Positions 12,301 through 21,563 of a DNA stretch of 64,000 bases are shown here, piece after piece (positions within the stretch are counted from its first letter, which is position 1; each line of letters opens with the position of its first letter). A model generated the notes under the pieces. That model was not told the DNA's origin. It made no database searches and saw only the letters and a list, made by a program, of their open reading frames with translations. A program made the position numbers and the translations under genes. This DNA is from Sanderia malayensis (Eukaryota > Cnidaria > Scyphozoa > Semaeostomeae > Pelagiidae): NCBI GenBank assembly GCA_013076295.1, contig RQOL01000881.1, forward strand, positions 62,001 to 126,000. Direction: 5' to 3'.

Positions 12301-15300
12301 GTTTCGGCTTTTGTTTTGATTGATCCGTTTTCAAGTTGTCTCTTGTGCTTTGCTTTCTTTTTTCTTGTTGTTCTCTTTCTACGGATAGCATCCGACGACC
12401 ATCCGACTGATCCATCATGCCATCTGGATCGATCCGGACTGTCGGGATTGAATTCGGTTGCAATCTGGTCGGCTCTAGAGTGAAAAGATTCAAGTAGATC
12501 ATACATTAGATTAGAATAATTGCAGAGTCGCCCTGAGTTTTTCAGAGACAAAATTGGTGGAAAAAATGATCCTAATGCGAAGTATTTTTTCCTGTAGAAA
12601 AATATTTGACGGGGAAAATAGTTCATCAGAAAGGAGAGCTTAATGAAGAGAGTAGTTTAATGGAAAAGATGGTTTATAAAGAAAATAGATTCATTGGGAA
12701 GGTGGTTTGATAGATTGGAGCTGAGGATTGTTCATAAATTTCTCAGATTGAAGCCTGCATAGGAGAATCAAAGCAATTGATCATCAGCGCCGTAAACTTG
12801 TATCATAATGGTTCACTGATTATCTATACAGATTGATTATCTAGAACCTACCAAAGAAGTCATGAAACTTGGCCATTTTATCTGCCATTCTCATTTGAAA
12901 GTTGTAAAACGATGAACATGTCTTCAGCAAATATCTTGATCTGGAATTTCGATCAATAAAGCTAAAGAGCATTAAAAATATAACTGTTCAACAGCTTATG
13001 AGAAATGTGAAGTGAATTTCAGGAGACAATGTGTCTGACTATACTGTCTCATACTGTCACCCCTGGAAGGTCCATCTAGTCCATTGATAAACAACGTGAA
13101 ATGATATATTTCCAGGAGATTCATTGTTTAAATGTAATTACTTATACTTTATCCCCTGGACGACAATTGCCAAACTGATAATTTTATACCCCAGGTGAGT
13201 TATGCGGTATAATTTATAATCAAAGTAAAAATGTACATGATCAGGAGGCTGTTACCTTTTATAATTAGCTGTGTATAAAACGATATGTCCTTGAGCAGGA
13301 TTAAGTGATTCCGCACTTATCAAGAACTTTCGTCTCTGTAAAATAAATGAAGAACTAACGTAACCGATAAACAATATATACAAGTAATAAAATTAACAAT
13401 AAGCAGCATTAAAAATAAACAAAATAAGCAGTAATCAACATAAACCAGCAAAAAATAACAATAAGTAACATAAGCTAGCAACAACAAAATTAATCAATAA
13501 AAAACATAAACGATAAACAACATAGTCAATCAAAAATATGAAAAGGGAACAATATAAACAATAAAAACACGAACAAACAAAAGAAACAAAAGTCAGGAGC
13601 AAAGTTAACACAAACAAATTTTTTTGGGGCCATCTATATTTGATATGTCCCAAAACCGGAGTTATCTGTCCCAAAGCCCGAGTTATGCGCCCCATGTCGG
13701 AGTGGTCTGTCTCCAAGGGCGTCGACAATTTTTCGAAGGAAATTAACTGTCCTTTACAGAAACAATTGAATCTAACAGAAATTCATCTTCATTTAAAACA
13801 GGATCATATATGTCTTTTAAAGAGAGTGAATTGCCAATAAAGGGGTCAACCATCTCTAAATGGGGGTGTAAGGCGCGTCTGAAGATTGTAAATGGTTGTG
13901 GGTTGCTTTCCACCTACTTTAAATGACATCTTCTTGATTTTTCCCCAAGGATGCTTGCAGAATGGGTTTCTAACATTCCCTGTATCCTAAAATCAAATCA
14001 GCAAAGAACAGTCTTAAAGAGAAGATTAAGATTTCCCGTCAAATACGACACGTTTCATTGAAAACATTAGGCGTATTAATACGGTCAGCGGGTGACGTAC
14101 CTCGTATATGATCAAGCCTCGAACGCACACACCGAGGGTGTATGGGATTTTTCTGTTGTACTCTTTCTGGAATATGCAAGGGTAAAATTCGTTATTTTCA
14201 TTCAAATCTATAAGATGTAGAGCTATAAGATGGTGAGCTGTGAGATGTAGAGCTATAAGATGTAGAGCTATGAGATGTAGAGCTATAAGATGTAGAGCTA
14301 ATGATATGCAGAGCTATGAGATGCAGAAATTGACAATGACTTTAGAGCCATAATATAATATTGATAAAAGGGGCTAATATTGATGATATCTCATGATTAC
14401 GTACACGAAATACCCTGTAGAATAATATTCCATATTCACTGAGCTTTTGTGCTTCCTAGATAAGGAAAAAAAGATGTTTGTGTCAATAATTTGAGAATAG
14501 ACAATGAATTGATAAAGGGAGGGAGAAATGTTAGCTTCATCAAGAAAATGCTTTCACAAAGAAAGTGGTTTACTAGAGAGAGTGGTTAATAGCACAAATT
14601 GTTTAATAGAGAAGTTGGTTTAATAAAGAGGGTGTTTTAATAGAGAGGGTGTTTCCAAAAAGAGGGTGATTTAATAGAGAGGATGGTTTAATAGAGAGGG
14701 TTGTTTAATAGAGAAAGTGGTTTAATAATGAAAGTGGTTTAATAAAGAGAGTGGTTTAATAATAAAAGTGTTTTAAGAGAGAGGGTGGTTTAATAAAGAG
14801 AATGATTTAATAGAGAGGGTGGTTTAATGAAAAGAGTGGTTTAATAAAGAGGGTGGTTTAATAGAGAAGGTGATTTAATAATGAGAACGATTTAATAAAG
14901 AAGGTGGTTTAATAGAGAGGGTGTTTTAATAGAGGGTGGTTTAATGAAAAGGGTGGTTTAATACGGAGAGTGGTTTAATAATGAAAGTGGTTTAATATTG
15001 AAAGTGGTTTAATAAAGAGGGTGGTTTAATAAAGGATGATTAAACCTTTAGAAACTCGATGGCAGCTTGTGACTCTGTCAGACCACGATGAGACTGGTGC
15101 ATGGCGGGTAAAGCATTCTTTATATACGGCACTGTCAACTTTGCTATCGTCTGGAAAAACAACGAAAAGTTGCATAAATCAAGGTAGGTTTGTCGTTTTG
15201 CACCACAGCAAACGAAGAAGAACTTGAGTAATCCGAAAACTATTACATTGCACTTCTACACACCTTAGCTGGCAAGTAATGTTGAGGAACGAAGTAGTCA

Positions 15301-17245
15301 GTGCCAAAGGTGGTTTTATCATAATCACCCAACTCAGCTTGCAGCGCATATGACGCAAGTACCATGGCTGTGTCGTCATGGATACGAATGTTATTCTCAA
15401 GGACATCCTTGCGCAGTTGAAGATAATATTGATGTCTTGTTGATTGCTCTCTGAGATGAGAAAAACACTTACGTTACATCTTGTATAATATGGGCATACT
15501 AACTTGTCCTCTTTAGACCAGTGTATTACTTTAAGCCATACTCTCTATTAAACCACCCTCTCTTTTAAACCATCCTCTCTATTAAACCACCCTCTCTATT
15601 AAACCATCTTCTCTATCAAACCATCCTCTCTATTAAACTATCCTCTCTATCAAACCACCCTCTCTATTAAACCACCCTCTCTATTAAACCACCTTCTCTA
15701 TTAAACCACCCTCTCTATTAAACCACCCTCTCTATTAAACCACCCTCTCTATTAAACCACCCTCTCTATTAAACCACCCTCTCTATTAAACCACCCTCTC
15801 TATTAAACCACGCTCTCTATTAAACCACCCTCTCTATTAAACTATCCTCTTTATCAAAACATCCTCTCTATTAAACGATACTTTCTATATTAAACTATGC
15901 CCTCCATCAAACGTTTCTTTATTATAAATGGCATAATGGCATTGACAGGCTTTGGGATCACTTACGGCTCGAAAGTTGTTTAAAAAGAATGAAATCGATT
16001 GTGATTGGATAATGTTACATTCCAATTGTTTCCAATGACTATTGTTATTGAACACTCAAGACGTGTCAATCAATTTCAGACTTTTAGTTACCGTTGCTTC
16101 GAAGAAGAGCTGATATGTATATATTTTGATTTATGATATCTTTCCAGAGAAGTAAAGCAACGAAGTGTACTTACTCTAACAGGCAAATGTTTTCGACATA
16201 GTATTTCACTCTAAAGAATAATGTGAAGACCAGTGAACTATTCCAGGAGCTCTAGAAAAGTATAAAAGGAAAACAATTTTGAAAGTTTGGAACATCATAG
16301 GCCTAAAACTTTAAACTAAGACTACTCAATGATGCTCTAAGGATTTAAGATCATTGAAGTATAATAAATGTGAATGAATGTTAATATCAATGAAAACATG
16401 CAAATGTAAGTGTATCTTACTGAAGTTGTAAGGAAATAAGACCAAGAAAATAACAAAGAAGAAAAGAAACTTTAATAATTATTACGTCGTCCTTCCACAG
16501 ATGTGGAGCGTATTTTGCAAGTTTGGATAGTTTTTCTTCGAGGTCGAGAAACTGATGTTCGCCATCTTAAAGAAGTAAATATTGGTGTTATTATTTGAGT
16601 CGATGAAAGGGAATTCTAGAGTCAGAACCAAGGAAAAAAGACAGTTGTTTGAGTTGTTAAAGGAGTCTTCTATGCTGATCAGAATCGAGTCAAAGTAGAA
16701 ACAGTTGTTTGAGTTGTTGAAGGAGTCTTCTAACCAAGCTAATCAAAATGAGGGAAAGAATAAACGGTTATGTGCCTTAATAAGGTAGTTTTTTTCGTTT
16801 TGATATCTAGAAAGACGGCTTTTCACCTTTAATTATCATTAATCCAAAATATTGAATTTCGTTCAAGCCAATGTATCTTGTCACGTGGTCGAAAACTTCC
16901 TTCGCAATGGCATTAGTCTACGATGAAAGAAATTGTAATTAGATAAATGCAGGGAGACACCCTCAAAATTCGATGTTTTCTACTGTATCTATTTGCTAGG
17001 TTTTTTCTAAGCCGGGGGTCAACATATAAAAATCTGTTAACATCTTACGTGGACTTTTACATGAAGTCTTTCACCGTTCAACAAAACTGTTGTTATCAAT
17101 TTTTCACCTTCTCCCAACTAAAGGTAATAAAATTCAATTATTTATTTTAGAAAATACATTTTTAAATAAGCAGTATAGCTATTTCGATAATGGTTGAAAA
17201 GAACTTCTTACCACAGTCGTAGACATTTTGCAAGATTCTAGTAAT
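1..17245 (-). CDS. PTPN13-like: PTPN13-like FERM and multi-PDZ scaffold gene (partial, open at both ends)
   Basis: Thirty-two exons, about 948 codons, encode FERM - linker - PDZ1 - PDZ2 - PDZ3 - Q/N-rich linker - PDZ4 - start of PDZ5. Exons in transcript order: 17245-17212, 16917-16827, 16565-16486, 16210-16175, 15450-15264, 15150-15046, 14455-14414, 14166-14101, 13986-13918, 13335-13256, 12961-12852, 12474-12296, 11715-11656, 11003-10922, 10809-10754, 10302-10126, 9827-9771, 9396-9315, 9209-9154, 8720-8598, 8321-8265, 7355-7274, 6012-5957, 5352-5195, 2450-2180, 2024-1965, 1740-1659, 1322-1267, 880-776, 354-298, 206-131, 13-1. Phases agree at every junction except 16486/16210, where a small exon is missing from my model. 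PTPN13 has KIND-FERM-5 PDZ-phosphatase, so the phosphatase would lie beyond base 1 and KIND upstream of 17245; neither is seen. FRMPD2 is the alternative but usually has three PDZs. Known relatives are submembranous scaffolds. Confidence 0.85.
375..490. repeat. 60-bp minisatellite family, about two units
   Basis: Two partial units on the reverse complement of the big array (ACTCCTTCAACAACTCAAAC and onward). Another fragment lies at 2040-2072. Same unit as the arrays at 47105-47690 and 53517-59318. It sits in the PDZ4-PDZ5 intron. Confidence 0.9.
620..656. repeat. Perfect 15-bp inverted repeat (hairpin)
   Basis: AGCTCTATCGTAGTG at 620-634 is repeated as its exact reverse complement at 642-656, with a 7-base loop. 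It is intronic. It has no terminator-like T run and no recognisable element around it. Confidence 0.85.
776..2024 (-). CDS. PDZ4 exon quartet of the PTPN13-like gene
   Basis: Exons of 60, 82, 56 and 105 nt. The loop is SFGLGFT, then GGPEVAGIFVKALQAGGAAA, GDRLVEINGRRMDGYSKHD and AVEMLKSSVGMATLIFERY, followed by QFRQLSSQMSSFDG. The third exon has the standard EING turn. Lengths and phases copy the other PDZ quartets. Confidence 0.92.
2180..2450 (-). CDS. Q/N-rich linker exon between PDZ3 and PDZ4
   Basis: The 271-nt exon encodes about 90 residues: QQPNGIRGLALSMQDIAGVA, then a run of six asparagines, a short acidic/tyrosine segment (MDYDYDRND), and three polyglutamine runs broken by P and F, ending SQHGKRQSMQ. 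It splices in phase with the PDZ3 linker upstream and PDZ4 downstream. The GTT/GTTGTT trinucleotide character on the plus strand makes it a length-variable microsatellite within coding sequence. Such linkers are usually disordered. Confidence 0.8.
2555..3450. repeat. About 93-bp tandem repeat array with dimeric higher order
   Basis: Roughly nine to ten units containing GATATATTTCCAGGAGGTAA, CTCATACTGTCACCCCTGG and TTTAGTCCATTGATAAACAA. Two variants alternate, one with GTGTCTGACTATATTGTC and one with GTGTATGACTATATTCTC, giving a dimer of about 185 bp. The last units decay. Short open frames across it are repeat artefacts. Related single units occur at 13015-13150, 25330-25480 and 26315-26480. 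Confidence 0.9.
3592..3989. mobile_element. AAGGAAC-rich inverted-repeat element, copy 1
   Basis: About 400 bp starting TTTTTTATAAGGAACC and ending GGTTCCTCATAAATAAA, an imperfect terminal inverted repeat. The interior holds about seven TAAGGAACTT-type motifs in both halves. A second copy lies inverted at 40873-41285 and aligns along its full length. No coding capacity is visible, so I call it a nonautonomous MITE-like element in an intron. Confidence 0.8.
3990..5194. other. Intron sequence without a recognised feature
   Basis: AT-rich intron of the PTPN13-like gene. A stretch at about 4040-4090 (CCGAGAACAATGGACCCGGC, then GATTGGCTAGCATAAAACAA) recurs at about 7835-7885, so it is a dispersed repeat fragment. 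Several short open frames here show no splice-consistent or family-like content. Confidence 0.6.
5195..8321 (-). CDS. PDZ3 exon quartet of the PTPN13-like gene
   Basis: Exons of 57, 82, 56 and 158 nt. The loop is the canonical GLGFSIT, then GGHELGGIFIKSLNMNGPAA, GDRIVAINNVSLETATRPK and ALDVIRNSVSPVRLIVEKC. The last exon continues into a linker (PPDNQIPSQTIENGMHRSD) that joins the Q/N-rich exon in phase. The two large introns hold a 1 kb array of 17-bp repeats (6125-7170) and a TACCGTA-ended inverted-repeat element (7509-7801). Confidence 0.92.
5500..5890. repeat. 80-bp minisatellite family, about five units
   Basis: Units contain TGTATACTATGAAGCAGTTC, ACAAGGGACCAGATGTTTAG and TGCTATATACAGTGAAGTTC. 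Orientation is opposite to the large array at 36745-39515. It is intronic, between PDZ3 exons 3 and 4. Confidence 0.95.
6125..7170. repeat. 17-bp minisatellite array (about 60 units)
   Basis: Tandem GACAGAGAAGGTGGTTT units with frequent AACAAAGAGGG and GAAAGAGAAAG variants. Because 17 is not a multiple of three and the unit lacks stops in some phases, it yields a long spurious open frame on the minus strand at 6078-6884. The array lies in an intron of the PTPN13-like gene. Confidence 0.97.
7190..7230. repeat. Perfect 18-bp inverted repeat (hairpin)
   Basis: ATGCGTTGTCTTTAATGG at 7190-7207, a 5-base GTTAT loop, and the exact reverse complement at 7213-7230. It lies directly after the 17-bp array and about 45 bp before a PDZ3 exon. 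Confidence 0.9.
7509..7801. mobile_element. TACCGTA-ended MITE (G/C-stretch 'AAGCCCCC' family)
   Basis: Begins TACCGTAAATCCTCGAATT and ends AATTCGAGGATTTACGGTA, a perfect 19-bp terminal inverted repeat. Subterminal AATAAGCCCCC blocks occur on both sides. It has no coding capacity. Relatives with the same ends but GCGCCC blocks lie at 35175-35520, 35996-36312, 51490-51827 and 63174-63447. Confidence 0.88.
8598..9827 (-). CDS. PDZ2 exon quartet of the PTPN13-like gene
   Basis: Exons of 57, 82, 56 and 123 nt. The loop is NFGIGFT, then GGPELGGIYIKSFLPGGSAE, GDRLVQIGNVNVESFNRKQ and VQDMLRTSSAVVALVLERF. A 22-residue linker with KIPMNDMVHYVDPDK follows. The GGPELGGIY block is characteristic of PTPN13-type PDZs. 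The intron between the last two exons (8721-9153) is rich in AGGTCA-like hexamers. Confidence 0.92.
8770..9120. repeat. AGGTCA-like hexamer-rich intron tract
   Basis: Degenerate direct repeats of AGGTCAAAG/AGTTCA. They include an exact AGGTCA-A-AGGTCA (DR1 spacing) at 8942-8954. A similar tract occurs at 52440-52690. The sequence matches nuclear-receptor half-sites, but simple repeat decay explains it equally well. Confidence 0.6.
9895..10108. repeat. 80-bp minisatellite family, about 2.5 units
   Basis: Same unit and orientation as 5500-5890 (GTTATATGAGGGTTAATTGT, then CTATGAAGCAATTCAACAAG). It lies immediately beside the PDZ1 last exon, in the intron. Confidence 0.92.
10126..11715 (-). CDS. 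PDZ1 exon quartet of the PTPN13-like gene
   Basis: Four exons (60, 82, 56 and 177 nt) encode PDZ1. The carboxylate-binding loop is SFGFSIV, followed by GGIELGGIFVKELTIGGPAA, then GDRIVQVNKVSFENVTRRE, then the last helix AINTLRNASDR and strand SKFTFE. About 40 residues of linker follow (TMLLEADPSILTPLTLS and onward). PDZ domains bind C-terminal tails of membrane or signalling proteins. Splice phases are 0, 1, 0, the same as in the other PDZs. An 80-bp minisatellite cluster lies just downstream, in the intron at 9895-10108. Confidence 0.92.
11985..12275. repeat. 17-bp minisatellite family (TTTAATAGAGATGATGG variants)
   Basis: Degenerate tandem units ending about 20 bp before the linker exon; a few more units occur at 12635-12710. 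The predominant form is GGTTTAATAGAGAGGAT. Confidence 0.9.
12296..12474 (-). CDS. Charged linker exon between FERM and PDZ1
   Basis: The 179-nt exon continues from the FERM C-terminal helix (phase 1) and encodes about 59 residues. It begins EPTRLQPNSIPTVRID and continues as a charged, low-complexity tail rich in Q, K, E and R that ends KPKPQ. A second open frame across the same bases exists, but only the frame used here matches the phases of both neighbouring exons. No domain is visible; it probably acts as a flexible spacer. Confidence 0.75.
12852..17245 (-). CDS. FERM domain exons of the PTPN13-like gene
   Basis: Eleven exons spell a FERM domain. The F1 lobe has the AKEVFDHVTRYIGL helix followed by YFGLMI. 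The F2 lobe has the RHQYYLQLRKDVLENN and LASYALQAELGDY motifs, then YFVPQHYLPAK and the LPAMHQSHRGLTESQA stretch that typifies the PTPN13/FRMPD2 group. The F3 lobe carries LSEYGILFYR, YTLGVCVRGLIIYE, HPWGKIKKMSFKRRKFLI and the final helix YLLKTCSSFYNFQMRM. The order and spacing match the vertebrate domain. The start of F1 is incomplete: the first exon I can phase begins LLESCKMSTTV. A short exon is needed between WKDD (ends at 16486) and RVKYYVE (begins at 16210). FERM domains bind phosphoinositides and membrane-protein tails. Introns hold 17-bp repeat arrays at 14565-15043 and 15537-15905. Confidence 0.9.
13015..13150. repeat. Single unit of the 93-bp family
   Basis: GTCTCATACTGTCACCCCTG, then TAGTCCATTGATAAACAA, match the array at 2555-3450 in the same orientation. 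It is intronic. Confidence 0.85.
14215..14330. repeat. 15-16-bp tandem repeat (GAGCTATAAGATGTA)
   Basis: About seven short units of AGAGCTATAAGATGT with small variations, in a FERM intron. Unrelated to the 17-bp family. Confidence 0.85.
14565..15043. repeat. 17-bp minisatellite array, plus orientation
   Basis: Units of GAGAGGGTGGTTTAATA with AATAATGAAAG variants fill the intron right up to the donor site of exon 15150-15046: the last unit ends within a few bases of the splice junction. Confidence 0.95.
15537..15905. repeat. 17-bp minisatellite array, inverted orientation
   Basis: Units of TCTCTATTAAACCACCC, the reverse complement of the array at 14565-15043. Together the two arrays flank two FERM exons as a large inverted pair. 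The central units are nearly identical. Confidence 0.96.
16640..16730. repeat. 60-bp minisatellite family, 1.5 units
   Basis: ATGCTGATCAGAATCGAGTC with GTTGTTTGAGTTGTTGAAGG, a close match to the 5.8 kb array. Intronic, between two F1-lobe exons. Confidence 0.9.
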
Positions 17246-19009
17246 CTGTGGATATAAACAGATAGCTAAATTATCACCAACGAATTTCTAAGTATTTGGA
17301 AAGAAAAGCTAACCGTCTGAGTCAGATTTCAAGTCGAAAAAAGTCAAATATCAAATTGATATGCCGCGTATGAAATAAATAATAAATGAGAAACTAGTGT
17401 TTAATGTACAATAAGTAAAAATATATTCATAAGAACTATTTACGATGAGCTTTAAGACCCCACTCCGTCTACTTTTAAACACATCTTTCTGTTAATAAGC
17501 CACGACAAAGAACTCAGCCATTATCTTAATCAACCATCTGGTTTCTTAATTTTCTCTTCTGTAATTAATCAATTCTTGAATATGTAAACTTTGGTTTCCT
17601 TCAAACAATTCCATGGCCTTAATTTTGCCAACAGAAGTTCCAAGGGCGCGGGGATATAACAATATTTTTGGAATATTTTTGATTTTTGAAAAATACGACA
17701 AAATCTACAAATGAATTTTGTTTTTTTGTCGTCTGGGAAGAATTTGCAGTTGACAAAAGTTTAAAAAATTTGATGTAATAAACTTAAATGCATTATATGT
17801 AATTTAATATCAGCTTCTTAAAGAAGAATGCATTCAAAAGTTAAATTAAAAAGTTTAGAATAAAGATATTTTTAGTTTGATAAATATCTGCATTGTTTTC
17901 TTTCTTGTATCGATTTACATTTCTTTAGAGCGAATTATATAATAAACTCAAATTAGGAAATATTTTCTACTTCTTCTGTATAAAATTGTCTCATGAGATA
18001 CAAAAGTATTCAAAGAAATTTCTCTGAGACTGTCAGCAAGCCAGCTCAAAAATTTTGAAAAATTTAATGATTATTATTTACAACAAATGTCCCCGGTTTA
18101 TATGATATGAGAGAAAATATAAAAATATAGAGAAACTACAATTATAAAAAGGAATGTTTTAGCGGAAAATGATGGTGAATTTTACATGCATTTTTTGAGT
18201 TTTTATGGTATCACAAACTTTTGCGAAATATTAATTTGGCAAATACAAAAAAAGCAACGTTTTGGCAAGTACAATTTTGAGTATCATTAAAATTTCCAAA
18301 ACAGTTTTGTAAAAACGCAAAACGGAATTATTCTCGACTTTGAAGTAAACAAAACGGGATGAGCTTGTCAAATACTTTCGTGAAAATATCAGTGTATAAT
18401 TTATTAAAGCGAAGGTAAATTCATCTTTGTGAATTTTTCAAGGCGTTACGCAAAAACAAATGGATTTATTTTTATCCAGTTTTGAGTAATCCAACTTCTT
18501 TGAATCCCGAGTCAAAACTGAGTCATTCAACAGCTATCGAAACATAAAGAGTTAACTCAAATTTAGTCTCGCTACGCTTTGCTTTAGAAGAGTTTATCCA
18601 CGGAAAAGGAAAACTACTCCACCCAAATTTGAACTCAAGTCTATTAATATGGTTGGGCACCTATTTTCCCTCGATAATGTTTTTAAATGTGTTATGCGAG
18701 GCACATTATTATCGCTGTTGTGGTTGCAAGTTGACAAAGGTTGTTGATATCGCCAGGCTTCCAGCTTTCCAGGCCTTGAGAATTTTCTATTTGCAAGCGC
18801 GAGCAAGACGCAAATAAAGAGGGCCTAGGACGTTGATATAGCTTAAAACTGCTTAGCATCGCAACGTGGCAGAGAAGCCAGATTTTAAAGGTTTTAACCG
18901 GCTCCTAACATTTATTGTGACATTGTATTTTATCAATAGCAACGGTATATAGCATGTAAACCTTTAAGAGGTATGAAAAAATTAATTGGAAGATTTTTTC
19001 ACTCACTGC

Positions 19010-19360
19010 TCGCGTCTTTTCTTCTTTGCAATGGTTTGTGTTTTCTTTTCAATGTCAAGGTTTCTTTCTACTTTGCAATGGCTTCTTTCCGTCTTTCAGT
19101 AGTTTCTGTTGTTTTGTAATGGTCTCTTGTGTATTTGCAATGGTCTATTTCCCTTGTGTAATCTCTTTTTCAAGTACCTGTATTCTCCGTTTACACTGAT
19201 TCTTCGAATTTCGAAACGGTTTCGTCTGCTTTGAAATGCTTTCTATTACCTCGCAATGTTTTCTCCTCTCTTGCAAAGGCTTCTATTGCTCTGCAGTGAC
19301 TCCCTTTTGCGGAAACCCTTGTTTTAGAGCTTAGACAATCGGTGTTGCAATGGCTTCATC
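19010..19360. repeat. Degenerate TTTGCAATGGCTTCT repeats
   Basis: Multiple imperfect copies of a motif combining TTTGCAATGG with pyrimidine-rich CTTCTTTC spacers. Another copy occurs near 19648. No coding content is seen. Confidence 0.6.
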
Positions 19361-20093
19361 TCTGACTGCGCCACGTCTTTTGTTAATCGTCAGCAGATTC
19401 GGCGAAACCCTTGCACTGCGTCAACATTGGCCGGTAATTAATGCTTGGTAACGAAACCTGCTGAATGAAACATCTTTTTATATCAGCGCAACGAACACAG
19501 ATGTTCCTCGAATTCATTATCGAAGAATAACCACTACTGTCTTTTGCATGACAATGAAGCGAGCGTAAGGGAACAATAGCAGGCATTGTTTGAGGGTATG
19601 AGTACACAACGGCAACGTTTGCTCGCGGGATGGCAGTGTATGGGTTTCGCGCACTGCAATGGCTTCTCTTTTGTTTGAGTGTGTGCACACCTGCGCATGG
19701 TTTCTGTTTCTCAAGGGCGGCCACGAATACCGCAACTCGATTGGAAAGAGAAGCCCAAGAGAAGATTATTGTGCAAATAATCCCGTGATTCATAATGCGA
19801 TTCGAGCAGGGAATGAATATTCGTCTCGGCGGTCTCACTTGCTGTTGGACAAATCTTCGTGAGAAATCTGTTTCGTTGTTTTCAAATATTCATAGCAGGT
19901 TAATTCAGTGATGCTTGCTTTAACGTGACTGGAAAGGAGGGGAGGAACAAGAAGAGGGGGGAAGTTGTCGTCATAAAGAGGGATGATTCTGAATGCCCAA
20001 TGGAAAAAAATTTCCATAGCAAAGCATTTGCATGACAAAGTTAGAGATAGCTACGATAGGTTTGAGGTAAGAGTTGAGCACTCGGGTCTCTGG

Positions 20094-20760
20094 GGCCCCG
20101 TTTACACGGGAACGGATCCGAGTGGATCCGTTCCAAAAAAGGTTACGATAGGTGTTTCGTTTACACGGGTACGCATGGATCCGTTCCTCTTTGGGAACGG
20201 GATCGTATCTTTTTGGGCACGCTAGAAAAGCGGATCCATTTGGGTCCGTTCCCGTATCGGTGTCGTGTAAACGCTTGGAACGGAACTAGAACAGGCACGG
20301 CACTGAACTGAGGCTATTGCGACTGAGGTTGTGTTATCGCGGGAAGTCCAAAATATAAGCAGTACAAATGTCTGGGCCTATTGAAAAGCAAGTAATATCA
20401 ATTTTGTCTCTGATGTTTTCCAATATAGCTTCTTTGTTGTATGTTGTAATTTTAGTTTGCGAACAACATCGACAGCGATTGAAGTTCATGTTGAACCAAA
20501 CAACTGGGGCAGGTGAAGGAAGGAAATTCGTGTTCGCCATTTTCTGAGAGTGTTTTGGCGCAATTACAAGTAACTAACAACAACAAAACACGCCTTAACT
20601 TGAACAACTGCGCATGCTCAACAATTGGATCCGTTCTCGTGTAAACTCAACAGCTCTTTGAGTCCGTTCCCGTGTAAACGCTATACAATCGTTCCCATAT
20701 CGTACCCAAAAGGCACGGACCTTTTGGGTCCGTATCTTTTTCTCTCGTGTAAACGGGGCC
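20094..20760. mobile_element. Nonautonomous inverted-repeat element (GGCCCCGTTTACACG ends)
   Basis: Terminal inverted repeats GGCCCCGTTTACACG at 20094-20108 and its exact complement at 20746-20760, flanked by TGG on each side (20091-20093, 20761-20763), a possible 3-bp target duplication. Subterminal regions are packed with GGATCCGTTCC-type palindromes and further CGTTTACACGGG copies. A 68-codon minus-strand frame at 20334-20540 (starts MANTNFLPSPAPVV) is inside. A 3-bp duplication would fit PIF/Harbinger, but no transposase is seen. Confidence 0.75.
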
Positions 20761-21563
20761 TGGGTCTTCAGGTTCAGAGTGCATGATCTGCTGTTTTGTC
20801 ATGATGCAGAAATTTTCGTCAACACCTCAAAAACAATTGATCGATTGTGTTTGAAGTTCGTCAAAATTAGTCTTCTTCAAATTGTTCCGAAAACAGGTTT
20901 AGCAGCAAGAAAAATAACGAAAATTATGGCACTTTATATGAATTGTCATTTTAAATTAATTCTCACCTTTTTGTCGCTTTTTCTAAATATGAATCAATGT
21001 TTACAATAAATAAATAAATTGTAAAATTTTACATTTGTATGATTTCAAGGAGAAAAGAAATTGCAATGTTAATGTTAAGTGAAAGTGCAACACATGTCTA
21101 GCAATTAAACTGTCCCCGAAGAAATAATTAGGAATAAAATGAACTCATTGTACAGACATAAAACGCGTTAAATTTAATACAATCAAAATAGCTAAATTTC
21201 ACATGCTCAGTTACAAAACAAAGTCGATTTCATCGGGAATTTTATCCAATCCAAACAGTGTTTATTGTTCTTCGAAAACTTTCGAGTCGGAAAATGAATG
21301 GTAAATGGATTAACAATGTTAAAGCTGATACTTGTGCTTAAACAATGGGTGAAACAATATACTACTTTTCAAAACACAACAGCCTACTATAGTTTCTTAG
21401 CTGTATGCAACCTCCAACAGCAATATAACACACCCAAACCTCTGATATTAATATAAAAATTATAGCATCTAATACGTCAATATAAATTGCGATACCCCCG
21501 TCCACACCAGGCCACTCATCGAGGTAACAAATGCGTCGTTTATGTTTCCAGGGGAGACACACA

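Larger units (their letters stand above)
17246..21563. other. Stretch with no confidently identified gene
   Basis: The 5' end of the PTPN13-like gene should lie here or beyond. One candidate exon, 17488-17444 minus (RSGVLKLI), has good splice signals, but its phase does not join the next exon. A frame near 17560-17640 minus (MELFEGNQSLHIQELI) is also only suggestive. 18000-18600 is AT-rich and featureless. 19010-19360 contains degenerate repeats of TTGCAATGGCTTCT. 20094-20760 is an inverted-repeat element. Longer open frames at 19383-19838 show no family resemblance. Confidence 0.5.

Noticed and set aside
19383..19838. 151-codon minus-strand open frame
   Set aside because: Arg/Ser/His-rich translation without a recognisable domain, overlapped by other open frames in a repeat-containing region; no splice partners seen.
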